Source of the DNA: Caballeronia megalochromosomata
GTDB taxonomy: Bacteria; Pseudomonadota; Gammaproteobacteria; Burkholderiales; Burkholderiaceae
Assembly: GCA_001580565.1 (NCBI GenBank)
Contig: LRBF01000029.1
Location: 1-32,234, forward strand
Direction of reading: 5' to 3'
Length of the DNA stretch: 32,234 nt
The number at the start of each line of letters is the position of its first letter. The stretch's first letter is position 1. The notes under the pieces are model-generated. The model had not been told where the DNA came from. It searched no databases and saw only the letters and a program-made list of their open reading frames with translations. Shown here piece after piece: positions 23,250-32,111 of the stretch. The position numbers and the translations under genes are program-made.

Positions 23250-25738
23250 TGGGCACGGGTATGTCGAAGTTGCGCGTTGAAAACGAAACGGGCGAGCGCG
23301 CGCCGCGTTTTTGCGAAAGACCTTTTGCGCGTGCATTGGCCGTCTTCATGGCCTTGCAGACCGCGTTCGCGGCGCCGTTCGTTTCCATCGCGGCGGCCGC
23401 GGAAGCCAATGCCACGGCGGGCGCCACGCAGCAGGCGACCGGCGTCGGCGCCGTGCCCGCGCCAAGTCCGGCGGTGGTGTACAACCCCGCCGCGATTCAG
23501 CAACCGGCGCTCGCGATGCCCGTTCCCGCGTTCTCCGGCAAGCCCGACAAGCCGCTCACCTCGCGCATCCCGACGACCGCCGATCCCGGCACGCTGGTGC
23601 CCGGCGGACGCCGTCAGACGCTGACCTTCGCCGATTACGGCGCCCTCGATCCGCTGCAACTGCGCGGCACCGATGGCCAGAACGGCATCGCGTTCTCGGT
23701 GCGCGGCGACGAAGTCGTGACCGGCGCGATCCTGCATCTGATCTACAGCTATTCGCCGTCGCTTCTTCCGTCGATCTCGCAGCTGAAGGTGCTCATCAAC
23801 GGTGAAGTGGCGGCGACGCTGCCCGTGCCGCGCGATCAGGCCGGGATGCTGGTCGCACGCGACGTGGCGATCGATCCGCGCTTCATCACCGAGTTCAATC
23901 ACCTCAACGTTCAGCTGATCGGCCACTACACGCAGCAGTGCGAGGACCCGTCGAGCTCGACGCTCTGGGCGACCGTCAGCAACGCGAGCTCGCTCGACCT
24001 CACGTATGCGTCGATCGCGAACAAGCCCGATCTCGCCGCGCTGCCGCAGCCGTTCTTCGACCGCCGGGACGTGCGCCGCCTCGAACTGCCGTTCGTGTTC
24101 GCGGGCAAGCCGAGTCTGGGCGAGCTGGAGTCGGCCGGCATGGTCGCGTCGTACTTCGGCTCGCTCGCGGGTTATCGCGGCGCGATTTTCCCGGCGCAGA
24201 CCGACACCGTGCCGCTGTCGGGCAATGCCGTGGTGTTCGCCGTCGGCGATGCAAAGGTCGCGGGCGTCGATATTCCGCCCGTCTCCGGTCCGACGATCGC
24301 GCTCGTCGAACGCGACGCGAATGCGCGTGGGCGTCTCTTGCTCGTGCTCGGCCGCGACGACAACGAACTGAAGACCGCCGCGAAGGCGCTCGGCGTCGGC
24401 CAGAACACGCTGTCCGGCACGAGCGCGACGATCACGCAGTTCACCGACCTGCAGCCGCGCCGCCCGTACGACGCGCCGAACTGGCTGCCCACCGACCGCC
24501 CCGTGCGCTTCGGCGAGCTCGCGGAAGCACGCGACCTGACCGCCCACGGCTACGATGCCGATGCCGTGCGCGTGAATCTGCGCGTGCCGCCCGACCTCTT
24601 CATGTGGCAGACGAAGGGCGTGCCCGTCGACCTCGGCTATCGCTACACGGTGCGTCCCGCGCCGGACCGCTCGTCGCTCAATATCAGCGTGAACAACGGC
24701 TTCGTGCAGTCGCTGCGCATTCCGGCCGTGTCGACGTCGACCTTCGATCTCGGCCAGTACTTCAGCCGCGTGCTGCCGGACAAGACCGTCGCCGCGCGCC
24801 GCGAGATCTATCTGCCGCCGCTGCTCATCACGCCGCGCGCGCAGTTGCGTCTGCACTTCTATTACGACATCCCGAAGACCGGCGAATGCCAGGGACGCGT
24901 GCTGGATAACGTCGTCGGCGCGGTGGATCCGAATTCGACCATCGATCTTTCCGGCTTCCCGCACTACATGGCGCTGCCCGATCTGGCCGCGTTCGCGAAC
25001 GGCGGCTTCCCGTTCACGCGCATGGCCGATCTCTCGCAGACGGCGGTCGTGCTGCCGAGCGAACCGAATTCGGCCGACTACAGCCTGTATCTGCTGGAAA
25101 TGGGCCGCATGGGCGCATCGACGGGCTATCCGGTGACGGGCGTCACCGTGACGAGCGCGAACGATGTCGACCGCTTCGCCGACAAGGACCTGCTGATCCT
25201 CGGCTCGCCGGGCCGCCAGCCGCTGTTGCAACGCTGGGCCAAGCAGATGCCCTTCTCCGGCGACGGCGACGCGCGCACCTTCCAGCTCTCGGACGTCGCG
25301 TTCAAGCTCGTCGACTGGTGGCATGGCGAGCAAGGCCCGGAACGCGCGCCCGCGCGCGCGGACCTCTCGCTCGTGAGTTCCAACGGCGACGCGCTCCTGA
25401 CCGGCTTCGAGTCGCCGTTGAAGAGCGGGCGCAGCGCGGTGGCGCTCATCAGCGCGGCCGGGCAGTCCGACGCCGATCTTTCCGCCGCCCTGCTCGACAA
25501 CGACCTGCTGCCTTCCATCCAGGGCGCGATGGCCGTGATCCACGGCCGCACGGTCACGGTCACGTCGAATGGCGAGCCGTATTACGTCGGCCATCTGTCG
25601 CCGATGCACTACATGCGCTGGGCGCTGTCGTCGCATCCGCTCTTGCTGGTGCTGGGCGGCGTGCTCGCCGCGCTCATCATCGCCGCCCTGTTCTACCGTG
25701 CGCTGCGCTCGATCGCCGCACGGCGCCTGAGGGATTGA
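23249..25738 (+). CDS. bcsB: Cellulose synthase periplasmic subunit BcsB
   Basis: An 829-aa partner of BcsA. A hydrophobic, signal-like stretch lies at about residues 26-50 (ALAVFMALQTAFAAPFVSIAAAAEA), then an Ala/Pro-rich segment, then the alternating carbohydrate-binding and flavodoxin-like domains of BcsB (PF03170). A C-terminal membrane anchor is present (LLLVLGGVLAALIIAALF, about 799-816), which packs against BcsA. BcsB guides the glucan across the periplasm. The ATG at 23249 overlaps the bcsA stop as TAATG; an ATG at 23261 is a possible alternative. The next gene, bcsZ, starts 1 bp after the stop. Confidence 0.95.
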   Translation: MGTGMSKLRVENETGERAPRFCERPFARALAVFMALQTAFAAPFVSIAAAAEANATAGATQQATGVGAVPAPSPAVVYNPAAIQQPALAMPVPAFSGKPDKPLTSRIPTTADPGTLVPGGRRQTLTFADYGALDPLQLRGTDGQNGIAFSVRGDEVVTGAILHLIYSYSPSLLPSISQLKVLINGEVAATLPVPRDQAGMLVARDVAIDPRFITEFNHLNVQLIGHYTQQCEDPSSSTLWATVSNASSLDLTYASIANKPDLAALPQPFFDRRDVRRLELPFVFAGKPSLGELESAGMVASYFGSLAGYRGAIFPAQTDTVPLSGNAVVFAVGDAKVAGVDIPPVSGPTIALVERDANARGRLLLVLGRDDNELKTAAKALGVGQNTLSGTSATITQFTDLQPRRPYDAPNWLPTDRPVRFGELAEARDLTAHGYDADAVRVNLRVPPDLFMWQTKGVPVDLGYRYTVRPAPDRSSLNISVNNGFVQSLRIPAVSTSTFDLGQYFSRVLPDKTVAARREIYLPPLLITPRAQLRLHFYYDIPKTGECQGRVLDNVVGAVDPNSTIDLSGFPHYMALPDLAAFANGGFPFTRMADLSQTAVVLPSEPNSADYSLYLLEMGRMGASTGYPVTGVTVTSANDVDRFADKDLLILGSPGRQPLLQRWAKQMPFSGDGDARTFQLSDVAFKLVDWWHGEQGPERAPARADLSLVSSNGDALLTGFESPLKSGRSAVALISAAGQSDADLSAALLDNDLLPSIQGAMAVIHGRTVTVTSNGEPYYVGHLSPMHYMRWALSSHPLLLVLGGVLAALIIAALFYRALRSIAARRLRD

Positions 25739-25739
25739 T

Positions 25740-26882
25740 ATGCGGGTATCCACCGCCAAGTTTTTCGCGGGTGCATGCATGGCTGCGAGCGCGGCGAGCG
25801 CCCACGCGGCGCAGCAATGCGACTGGCCCGCGTATCGCCTTTTCGTCGAGCGCGTCGTGCAGGCCGATGGCCGCGTGGTCGACCACTCGACCGACGCGCA
25901 GCAGACCACCTCCGAAGGCGAGTCCTACGCGATGTTCTTCGCGCTCGTCGCGAACGACCGCGCGAGCTTCGACCGTCTGCTCAACTGGACGCGCACGAAT
26001 CTGTCGGCCAATCAGTTCGATGCGAACAACCTGCGCCTGCCCGCGTGGCAGTGGGGCAAAAAGCAGGACGGCTCGTTCGGCGTGATGGATCCGAACTCGG
26101 CATCCGACTCGGATCTGTGGATCGCCTACGATCTCTTCCAGGCGGGCCGGCTGTGGAAGGAACCGGCGTACACGAAGCTCGCCTACGCGCTCGCGACGCA
26201 GATCGTGAAGCAGGAAATCGTCGATTTGCCGGGCCTCGGCCCGATGCTCTTGCCGGGTCCGCAAGGCTTTCGCATCGGCGACGTGACGCGTCTGAATCCG
26301 AGCTATCTGCCGCTGCCGGTCCTGCGCGGCCTCGCGCACGAGATGCCCGACGGCCCGTGGGCGAAGCTCGCGCAGAACGCCGCGAAGATGATTCGGGTCA
26401 CCGCGCCGCGCGGCTATGCGCCTGATTGGGCGGCCTATCAAAATGGCCAGTTCGTCGTCGATCCGAAGAACGGCGATATCGGCAGCTACGACGCGATTCG
26501 CGTCTATCTGTGGGCCGGCATGGCGTCGGCGAGCGATCCGCTCGCGCGGGCGTGGCTCGATGCGCTCGGCGGCATGCGCCAGAGTGTCGCGCAGACGGGT
26601 TTCCCGCCGGAGAAGGTATCGACCATCAGCGGCGCGGCGAGCGGCGAAGGCCCGCTGTCGTACTGGGGCGCGCTCGCGCCTTACTTCAAGGCGCTGAACG
26701 ACGAACGCGGCCTGGGCCTCGCGCGCACGCATCTCGAAGCGCTCGTCGCGCCGCCGGGCGCGGGACGCGAGCCGGTCTACTACGACCGCGTGCTCGGTCT
26801 GTTCGGCGGCGGTTTCGTCGACGGCCGCTATCGCTTCGATGAGAACGGCCGCCTCGTGCCGAACTGGAGAAGCGCATGCTGA
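25740..26882 (+). CDS. bcsZ: Periplasmic endoglucanase BcsZ (GH8)
   Basis: A 380-aa secreted beta-1,4-endoglucanase of glycoside hydrolase family 8. The signal peptide covers residues 1 to about 23 (cleavage in AHA-AQQ). The catalytic acid is Glu59 in TSEGESYAMFFAL. The conserved ASDSDLWIAYDL segment is at about 121-132, and the base Asp is in SYDAIRVYLW at about 248-257. BcsZ trims or releases misplaced chains during export and is part of nearly every bcs operon. Length is close to E. coli BcsZ (368 aa). It starts just after bcsB, and its stop lies 7 bp inside bcsC, so the two are coupled. Confidence 0.95.
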   Translation: MRVSTAKFFAGACMAASAASAHAAQQCDWPAYRLFVERVVQADGRVVDHSTDAQQTTSEGESYAMFFALVANDRASFDRLLNWTRTNLSANQFDANNLRLPAWQWGKKQDGSFGVMDPNSASDSDLWIAYDLFQAGRLWKEPAYTKLAYALATQIVKQEIVDLPGLGPMLLPGPQGFRIGDVTRLNPSYLPLPVLRGLAHEMPDGPWAKLAQNAAKMIRVTAPRGYAPDWAAYQNGQFVVDPKNGDIGSYDAIRVYLWAGMASASDPLARAWLDALGGMRQSVAQTGFPPEKVSTISGAASGEGPLSYWGALAPYFKALNDERGLGLARTHLEALVAPPGAGREPVYYDRVLGLFGGGFVDGRYRFDENGRLVPNWRSAC

Positions 26883-29800
26883 TCCGGACTCGCAAACGCG
26901 TCATCGCGGCGCTGCTCTGTGCCGCACCGGCAGTGGCCTTTGCTCAGGCCGCGACCGATCCGCTGACCGTGCTCATCGATCAGGGCAAGTACTGGCAGGC
27001 GCACCGGCGCGGCGACCTTGCGGAGCAGGCGTGGCAGAAGGTGCTCCGCATCAATCCGAAGCAGCCCGACGCGCTCTTCGGCATGGGCATGGTGCTCGCC
27101 GACCGCAAGGACGGCAGCGGCGCGCAGCAGTATCTCGCGCAGTTGCGCCAGGTCGCGCCGAATTATCCGAACATCGACGAACTCGGACGGCGTCTGGGCG
27201 AAACCAGCTCGCGCGACCAGACCGTCAACGACGCGCGGCGGCTCGCGCAGAGCGGACAAAGCGCGTCGGCCGTACAGGAATACAAGCGCGCGATCGAAGG
27301 CAAGCCCGCGACGCCCGAGTTGCAGCTGGAGTATTACCAGGCGCTCGCCGCCACGCCGCAAGGCTGGGACGAAGCGCGCCGCGGCCTCGAACAACTGGCG
27401 CGCCAGAATCCCGACGATCCGCGCTATCAGCTCGCGTATGCGCAGCATCTGACTTATCGCGATACGACGCGGCGCGACGGCATCGCACGACTCGCGAAGC
27501 TGTCGGGCGACAGCTCCGTCGGCGCGGAGGCGAAAAAGAGCTGGCGCCAGGCGCTCTTGTGGCTCGGCGCGCGCGCATCGGACGCGCCGCTTTATCAGGC
27601 ATATCTGCAAGTCTCGCCGGACGATGCCGCCGTGAAAGCGCGCTTCGATTCGATGGTGCAGCAGGACAAGTCCGCCCGCGATCGCGCGCAGGCCGACGCC
27701 GCCGTCGATGCGCGCGGGCGCACCGTCGCGGAAGGCTTCACCGCGCTCGATCGCGGCGATCTCGTGACGGCGCGCGCACGGTTCTCGTCGGTGCTCGCGG
27801 CCAACCCGAACGACGCCGACGCGCTCGGCGGCATGGGCGTCGCGGCGCTGAAGCATGAGCATTTCGCGGAAGCGCGCACCTACCTCGAACGCGCGTCGCG
27901 GGCCGGCAATCCGGCGCGCTGGAAGGACGCGCTCACGAGCGCGACCTACTGGACCTATACGAGCGATGCCATCGGCGCGCGCAGCAACGGCCAGATCGCG
28001 CAGGCCAAGGCGCTGTTCGAGCGCGCGATCGCGACCGATCCGTCCGATGTCACCGCGCAGGTGCTGCTCGGCGAGATGCTGCTCGCGAACGGCGATCCAC
28101 GCGGCGCGGAACAGGCCTATCGGATGGCGCTGCGCCGTCAGGCCGACAATCCCGATGCGATCCGCGGGCTCGTCGGCGCTCTGGCTGCGCAAGCCCGCGG
28201 CGACGAGGCGCTCGAATTCGCCAATCGCCTGAACACGGAACAGCAGGCGAAGGCGGGCGGCATCAACAAGCTGCGCGGTGAAGCGCAGGCCGCGCAGGCG
28301 CGCGCCGCCGAAGCACGCGGCGATCTCGGCGCGGCGCGCAGTCTCTTCGAAGACGCGCTGCTCAACAATCCCGACGATCCGTGGCTGCGGCTCGACCTCG
28401 CGCGCATCTACGTGCGACAGGGCGCGGTCGGCAATGCGCGCAGCATGATGGACGGTCTGCTCGCCACGCATCCCGACATGACCGACGCGCTCTATGCGAG
28501 CGCGCTGCTTTCCGCCGAAACGCAGGACTGGTCGGCGGGCCTCGCTCAACTCGACCGCATTCCCGCCGCGCAGCGCACGCCGGCAATGACCGCGTTGCAG
28601 CATCGTCTGTGGGTGCAGCAGCAAGCCGAACTCGCGACGCGCGCCGCCGCCGCGGGTCAGCGTCAGCAAGCCTTCGCGATCCTCCGCCGCGCCGAACCGG
28701 TCGCCGCGGGCAATGCGGAACTGATGGGCGCGGTGGCTTCCGCGTATGTCAAGGCGGGCGATCCGGGGCGGGCGCTGGCGCTCGTGCGCGGCGCGATCGC
28801 CAACGCGCCGAACGACACCGGTCTGTTGCTGCAATATGCGGGCATTCTGTCGGCGACCCAGCAGGACGCCGAGCTCGGCTCCGTGATGCGCCGTCTGCAG
28901 TCGATGCCGCTCACCACGCAGCAGCGCGCGGACTTCAACAATCTGAACGTGGGCATCGTCGTGGCGCGTGCGGATGTCGTGCGCAGACAGGGCGATCTCG
29001 CCGCCGCCTACGACGTGATCGCGCCGTGGCTCGCCGCGATGCCCGACAACGCCGATCTGCAAGCGGCGCTCGGACGCATGTACACGTCGGCGGGCGATGA
29101 CCGCAACGCGCTCGTCAGCTATCAGAAGGCGCTGTCGCGGCGTCCCGACGATATCGGCCTGCAGACGGCCGCGATGTCCGCCGCGAGCGGCGTGCGCGAT
29201 TTCCGGCTGGCCGAGACCTACGCCAATCAGGCGTACGAAGCCGCGCCGAACGATCCGGGCGTGCTCGCCGCGATCGGCCGGATGTATCGCGCGCAGGGCA
29301 AGCTCGATCTCGCCGCGCAGTTCCTGCAGCGCTCGCTCCTCGCGGCCAACACGCCGGCGCCGGTCGCGTCCGCGCAGGGTCGCGCCAATGTGCCGCCGGG
29401 CTGGGAAACCGCGATGAGCCGCATCGGCTCGAATCCGCTGCCCGGCACCAATCCGTTCGAAGGCAAGACGGCCGTCGATACGGCGTCGAATCCGGCGCTC
29501 GCCTCGGGCGCGTCTTATCGTCAGGCCCTTCCTCAGAGTTATTCGCAGCCCGTGCCGAACTATTTGCCGCCTCCTCAGCCCGCGCCTTATACGACGCCTT
29601 ACGTGGCGCCTTCCACCGCTCCGCCGGTGATGCCCAATGCCGTGCCGCGTGCGCCGTCGAGTGGCGGATACGGACCCGACACGTACGGCTCGGGGCAATC
29701 GGGTGCGCCATTGCAGCCCTATCCGGGGCAGGATGCCGGTGCGTCGGGCGCGTATCCGGCGCAGGGGTATCAGCAGCAGCCCGTGTATCAGCCTTATCCG

Positions 29801-31468
29801 CAGCAGCCTTATCCGCAGCAGCCTTATCCGCAGCAGGCGTATCCACAACAGGCGTATCCGCAGCAGGCGCCCTACGCCACCCAGGACCCGTATGCTGCGC
29901 CCTGGCCGATGTCACCCGGCGCGCGCGACGCGCAGTCGAATGCCTACGCGCCGCCGCCGGCCGCCAGCGCGACGAAGAAGAAGCAGGCGTCATCGCGCAA
30001 GTCCACGGCGACGCGTCCCGCCGATCCCTACGCATACGGCGCGCCCCCGCAGCAGCAGTACGCGCAGGCGCCGTACGGCCAGCAGCCGTATTACGCGCCG
30101 CCGCAACAGCAGTACGCGCCGCCGCAGTACGCGCAGCAACAGTACATCCCGCAGCCGCCGGCGGGCTATGCGCAGCCTTACTACCCGTCGCAGGCGCAGC
30201 CCGCACAGCGTGCCGCCGCGGCCGCGACGATGAGCGCGGGCGGCGTCCCGGTTCCGGTCGCGAACTCGCAGACGGCGGGCGTCGCGGAAGAGCTCGCGCA
30301 GATCAACCGCGAGCAGGCGAGCACGGTGTCGGGCGGCCTTATCTTCCGCAGCCGCGATGGCGAGGACGGCCTATCGAACCTGACCGATATCGAAGCGCCC
30401 ATCGAAGGCCGCATCAAGGCGGGCAACGGGCACGTGATCGTGCGCGCGACGCCCGTCACGCTCGATGCCGGCACGGCGAGCAGCCAGGCGAACACGCTCG
30501 CGCGTTTCGGCTCGGGCCTGGGCGCGGTGGCCACGCCGCCGACCAACAACTACGGCTCGCAGACGGCGACGGGCGTCGGCCTTTCGGTCGGCTACGAGAA
30601 CCGCAACTTCAAGGGCGATGTCGGTACGACGCCGCTTGGCTTCCGCGAGACCAACGTCGTCGGCGGATTGCAGTATCAGAACGCGATCAGCGACAAGGTA
30701 TCGTACTCGCTCGCCGTCGCCCGCCGCGCCGTGACCGACAGCCTGCTCTCCTACGCGGGCACGCGCGACCAGGGCGCGGGTCTCGAATGGGGCGGCGTGA
30801 CATCGACGGGCGCACGTGCCGATCTCGGCTGGGACGACGGCACGAGCGGCGTCTACCTGAACGCGGCGTATCAGTTCCTCGACGGCAACCAGGTCGAGAC
30901 AAACAACGCGGTGAAGGGCGGCGGCGGCATCTATACGCGTCTTCTGAAGGATGCGGATCAGACACTGACCGTCGGTGCGAACACCACGCTGATGCACTAC
31001 GACAAGAACCTGTCGTATTTCACATACGGGCAAGGCGGCTACTTCAGTCCGCAGCAGTATGTGATCCTGAACTTCCCGGTCGAGTATGCGGGACGTACGG
31101 GGCTCTTCACTTATGACCTGAAGGGCTCGATCGGCGTGCAGCATTATCGACAGGACGAGTCGAACTACTTCCCGACGAATGCGACGTATCAGGCGCGAGC
31201 CGCGAGTTCCGGTGCGACGCCGGATGCGGGCGCCGTGTATCCTGGCCAGAGCAAGACGGGCGTGTCGTATTCGCTCAGCGCGACGGGCGAATACCAGCTC
31301 GCGCCGCAACTCGCGTTTGGTGCGACGGCATCGTTCGGCAACGCGTATCAGTATCGCGAGTGGCTCGCCGCTGTGTATGTGCGGTATAGCTTCACGCGGC
31401 AGAACGGTGCGCAGCCGGTGTTTCCGCCGCAGGCGTTCAGTTCGCCGTATTTGTCGCTGTCGAATTGA
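26876..31468 (+). CDS. bcsC: Outer-membrane cellulose exporter BcsC with extended linker
   Basis: A 1530-aa protein. It has a signal peptide (about residues 1-23) and an array of TPR repeats in the periplasm (about 25-850). A Pro/Gln/Tyr-rich low-complexity linker (about 870-1120) follows, then the BCSC_C beta-barrel domain (about 1140-1530, PF05420), ending in a C-terminal aromatic-rich strand. The barrel is the outer-membrane pore for cellulose and the TPRs bridge to BcsA/BcsB. E. coli BcsC is about 1157 aa, so most of the extra length is the linker. The linker carries five tandem 15-bp units at 29792-29866. The start overlaps bcsZ by 7 bp. The barrel start near 30300 has the family block AEELAQINREQASTVSGGL. 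Confidence 0.94.
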   Translation: MLIRTRKRVIAALLCAAPAVAFAQAATDPLTVLIDQGKYWQAHRRGDLAEQAWQKVLRINPKQPDALFGMGMVLADRKDGSGAQQYLAQLRQVAPNYPNIDELGRRLGETSSRDQTVNDARRLAQSGQSASAVQEYKRAIEGKPATPELQLEYYQALAATPQGWDEARRGLEQLARQNPDDPRYQLAYAQHLTYRDTTRRDGIARLAKLSGDSSVGAEAKKSWRQALLWLGARASDAPLYQAYLQVSPDDAAVKARFDSMVQQDKSARDRAQADAAVDARGRTVAEGFTALDRGDLVTARARFSSVLAANPNDADALGGMGVAALKHEHFAEARTYLERASRAGNPARWKDALTSATYWTYTSDAIGARSNGQIAQAKALFERAIATDPSDVTAQVLLGEMLLANGDPRGAEQAYRMALRRQADNPDAIRGLVGALAAQARGDEALEFANRLNTEQQAKAGGINKLRGEAQAAQARAAEARGDLGAARSLFEDALLNNPDDPWLRLDLARIYVRQGAVGNARSMMDGLLATHPDMTDALYASALLSAETQDWSAGLAQLDRIPAAQRTPAMTALQHRLWVQQQAELATRAAAAGQRQQAFAILRRAEPVAAGNAELMGAVASAYVKAGDPGRALALVRGAIANAPNDTGLLLQYAGILSATQQDAELGSVMRRLQSMPLTTQQRADFNNLNVGIVVARADVVRRQGDLAAAYDVIAPWLAAMPDNADLQAALGRMYTSAGDDRNALVSYQKALSRRPDDIGLQTAAMSAASGVRDFRLAETYANQAYEAAPNDPGVLAAIGRMYRAQGKLDLAAQFLQRSLLAANTPAPVASAQGRANVPPGWETAMSRIGSNPLPGTNPFEGKTAVDTASNPALASGASYRQALPQSYSQPVPNYLPPPQPAPYTTPYVAPSTAPPVMPNAVPRAPSSGGYGPDTYGSGQSGAPLQPYPGQDAGASGAYPAQGYQQQPVYQPYPQQPYPQQPYPQQAYPQQAYPQQAPYATQDPYAAPWPMSPGARDAQSNAYAPPPAASATKKKQASSRKSTATRPADPYAYGAPPQQQYAQAPYGQQPYYAPPQQQYAPPQYAQQQYIPQPPAGYAQPYYPSQAQPAQRAAAAATMSAGGVPVPVANSQTAGVAEELAQINREQASTVSGGLIFRSRDGEDGLSNLTDIEAPIEGRIKAGNGHVIVRATPVTLDAGTASSQANTLARFGSGLGAVATPPTNNYGSQTATGVGLSVGYENRNFKGDVGTTPLGFRETNVVGGLQYQNAISDKVSYSLAVARRAVTDSLLSYAGTRDQGAGLEWGGVTSTGARADLGWDDGTSGVYLNAAYQFLDGNQVETNNAVKGGGGIYTRLLKDADQTLTVGANTTLMHYDKNLSYFTYGQGGYFSPQQYVILNFPVEYAGRTGLFTYDLKGSIGVQHYRQDESNYFPTNATYQARAASSGATPDAGAVYPGQSKTGVSYSLSATGEYQLAPQLAFGATASFGNAYQYREWLAAVYVRYSFTRQNGAQPVFPPQAFSSPYLSLSN
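29792..29866 (+). repeat. 15-bp tandem repeat in bcsC (YPQQ units)
   Basis: Five consecutive 15-bp units: CCTTATCCGCAGCAG three times, then two variants beginning GCGTAT. They encode the five-residue units PYPQQ and AYPQQ. More irregular YAQQ/YAPPQ units follow up to about 30180. Copy number could vary between strains by slippage without breaking the frame. Confidence 0.9.
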
Positions 31469-31517
31469 TGGGTTTGCGGGTCGCCGGATCCCGTTTTCTT
31501 GTCGGTCTATTAGCACT

Positions 31518-31568
31518 GCCCCTGTGCGGGGCGGCACCTACTTTCTTTGCTGCTGCAAAGAAAGTAGG
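31518..31568 (+). terminator. Paired hairpins downstream of bcsC
   Basis: GCCCC/GGGGC (31518-31532, loop TGTGC) and then a perfect 14-bp stem CCTACTTTCTTTGC/GCAAAGAAAGTAGG (31537-31568, loop TGCT). These are the first structures after bcsC and are likely to end or protect the operon mRNA. No U tract follows the second stem. Confidence 0.5.
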
Positions 31569-32016
31569 CAAAGAAAGCAGCTTTCCCATCCAAAGTGCCT
31601 CACGCCGGCCGCGGCACAGGCGATTGACCTAATGGCCCGGCAGTAGCGAGTGCCCTCGTAGGTCTAACCGGGCTTGGACCGCGCACGGTCTGACAAGCTA
31701 GTCGTTTGCGCGCGCTGGTTCAGCACGAAATAGCATCGGCACAGCGCTACGCGCTGCCGTTGGGTCTGCGAGGGAAACCAACGAGAAAAGAGAAGCGCGG
31801 AAGCGCACGCATACCCGATTGACCCATCGGCCGCGAAGCGGGCCGGAGCAATTTCGTGCTGAACCAATTTGTTTTGTGGTGCGATGAGTCAGACCGTGCG
31901 CGATCCAAACCCGGTTCTGCTTGAGGGGGCACTCGCTACTGCCGGGCCATTAGGTCAATCGCCTGTGCCGCGGCCGGTGTGAAGTGCTTAGGCTGGGGAA
32001 AGCTGTTTCTTTGGTT

Positions 32017-32042
32017 ACTTTCTTTGCAGCAGCAAAGAAAGT
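32017..32042. terminator. Hairpin in the right arm of the repeat
   Basis: ACTTTCTTTGC (32017-32027) pairs with GCAAAGAAAGT (32032-32042) around AGCA. It is the counterpart of the stem at 31537 and lies downstream of the minus-strand receiver gene. Confidence 0.45.
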
Positions 32043-32111
32043 GACTGCCGCCCCGCACAGGGGCAACACCAATAGACCAACACGAAAACGGGATCCAGCG
32101 AAAACACAAGC

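Larger units (their letters stand above)
31481..32101. repeat. Long palindromic repeat, complete copy (621 bp)
   Basis: Two inverted arms of about 236 bp (31481-31716 and 31866-32101) flank an asymmetric 149-bp core (31717-31865). The outer ends are TCGCCGGATCCCGTTTT and AAAACGGGATCCAGCGA. The core ends are a perfect 15-bp inverted pair, GGTTCAGCACGAAAT and ATTTCGTGCTGAACC. By eye the arms agree over most positions when one is inverted. Each arm holds a GCCCC/GGGGC hairpin and a CTTTCTTTGC/GCAAAGAAAG hairpin. No credible gene lies inside. It fits between the bcsC stop (12 bp away) and the stop of the convergent receiver gene (10 bp away). Confidence 0.88.

Noticed and set aside
20934..23336. 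800-aa minus-strand ORF opposite bcsA
   Set aside because: Antisense shadow of bcsA, which carries all catalytic motifs; no domain is visible in the reverse frame.
26828..29848. 1006-aa minus-strand ORF opposite bcsC
   Set aside because: It is antisense to well-supported bcsC and consists of Arg/Gly/Ala-rich sequence without domains; stop codons are rare there only because of GC bias.
29792..29866. The 15-bp tandem repeat as a CRISPR array
   Set aside because: Units are adjacent with no spacers and lie in frame inside bcsC.
13..32101. The 31-kb block as a genomic island or composite transposon bounded by the repeats
   Set aside because: No transposase or integrase gene is present, composition is even across the block, and the gene content is ordinary chromosomal; the inverted repeats alone do not make it a transposon.
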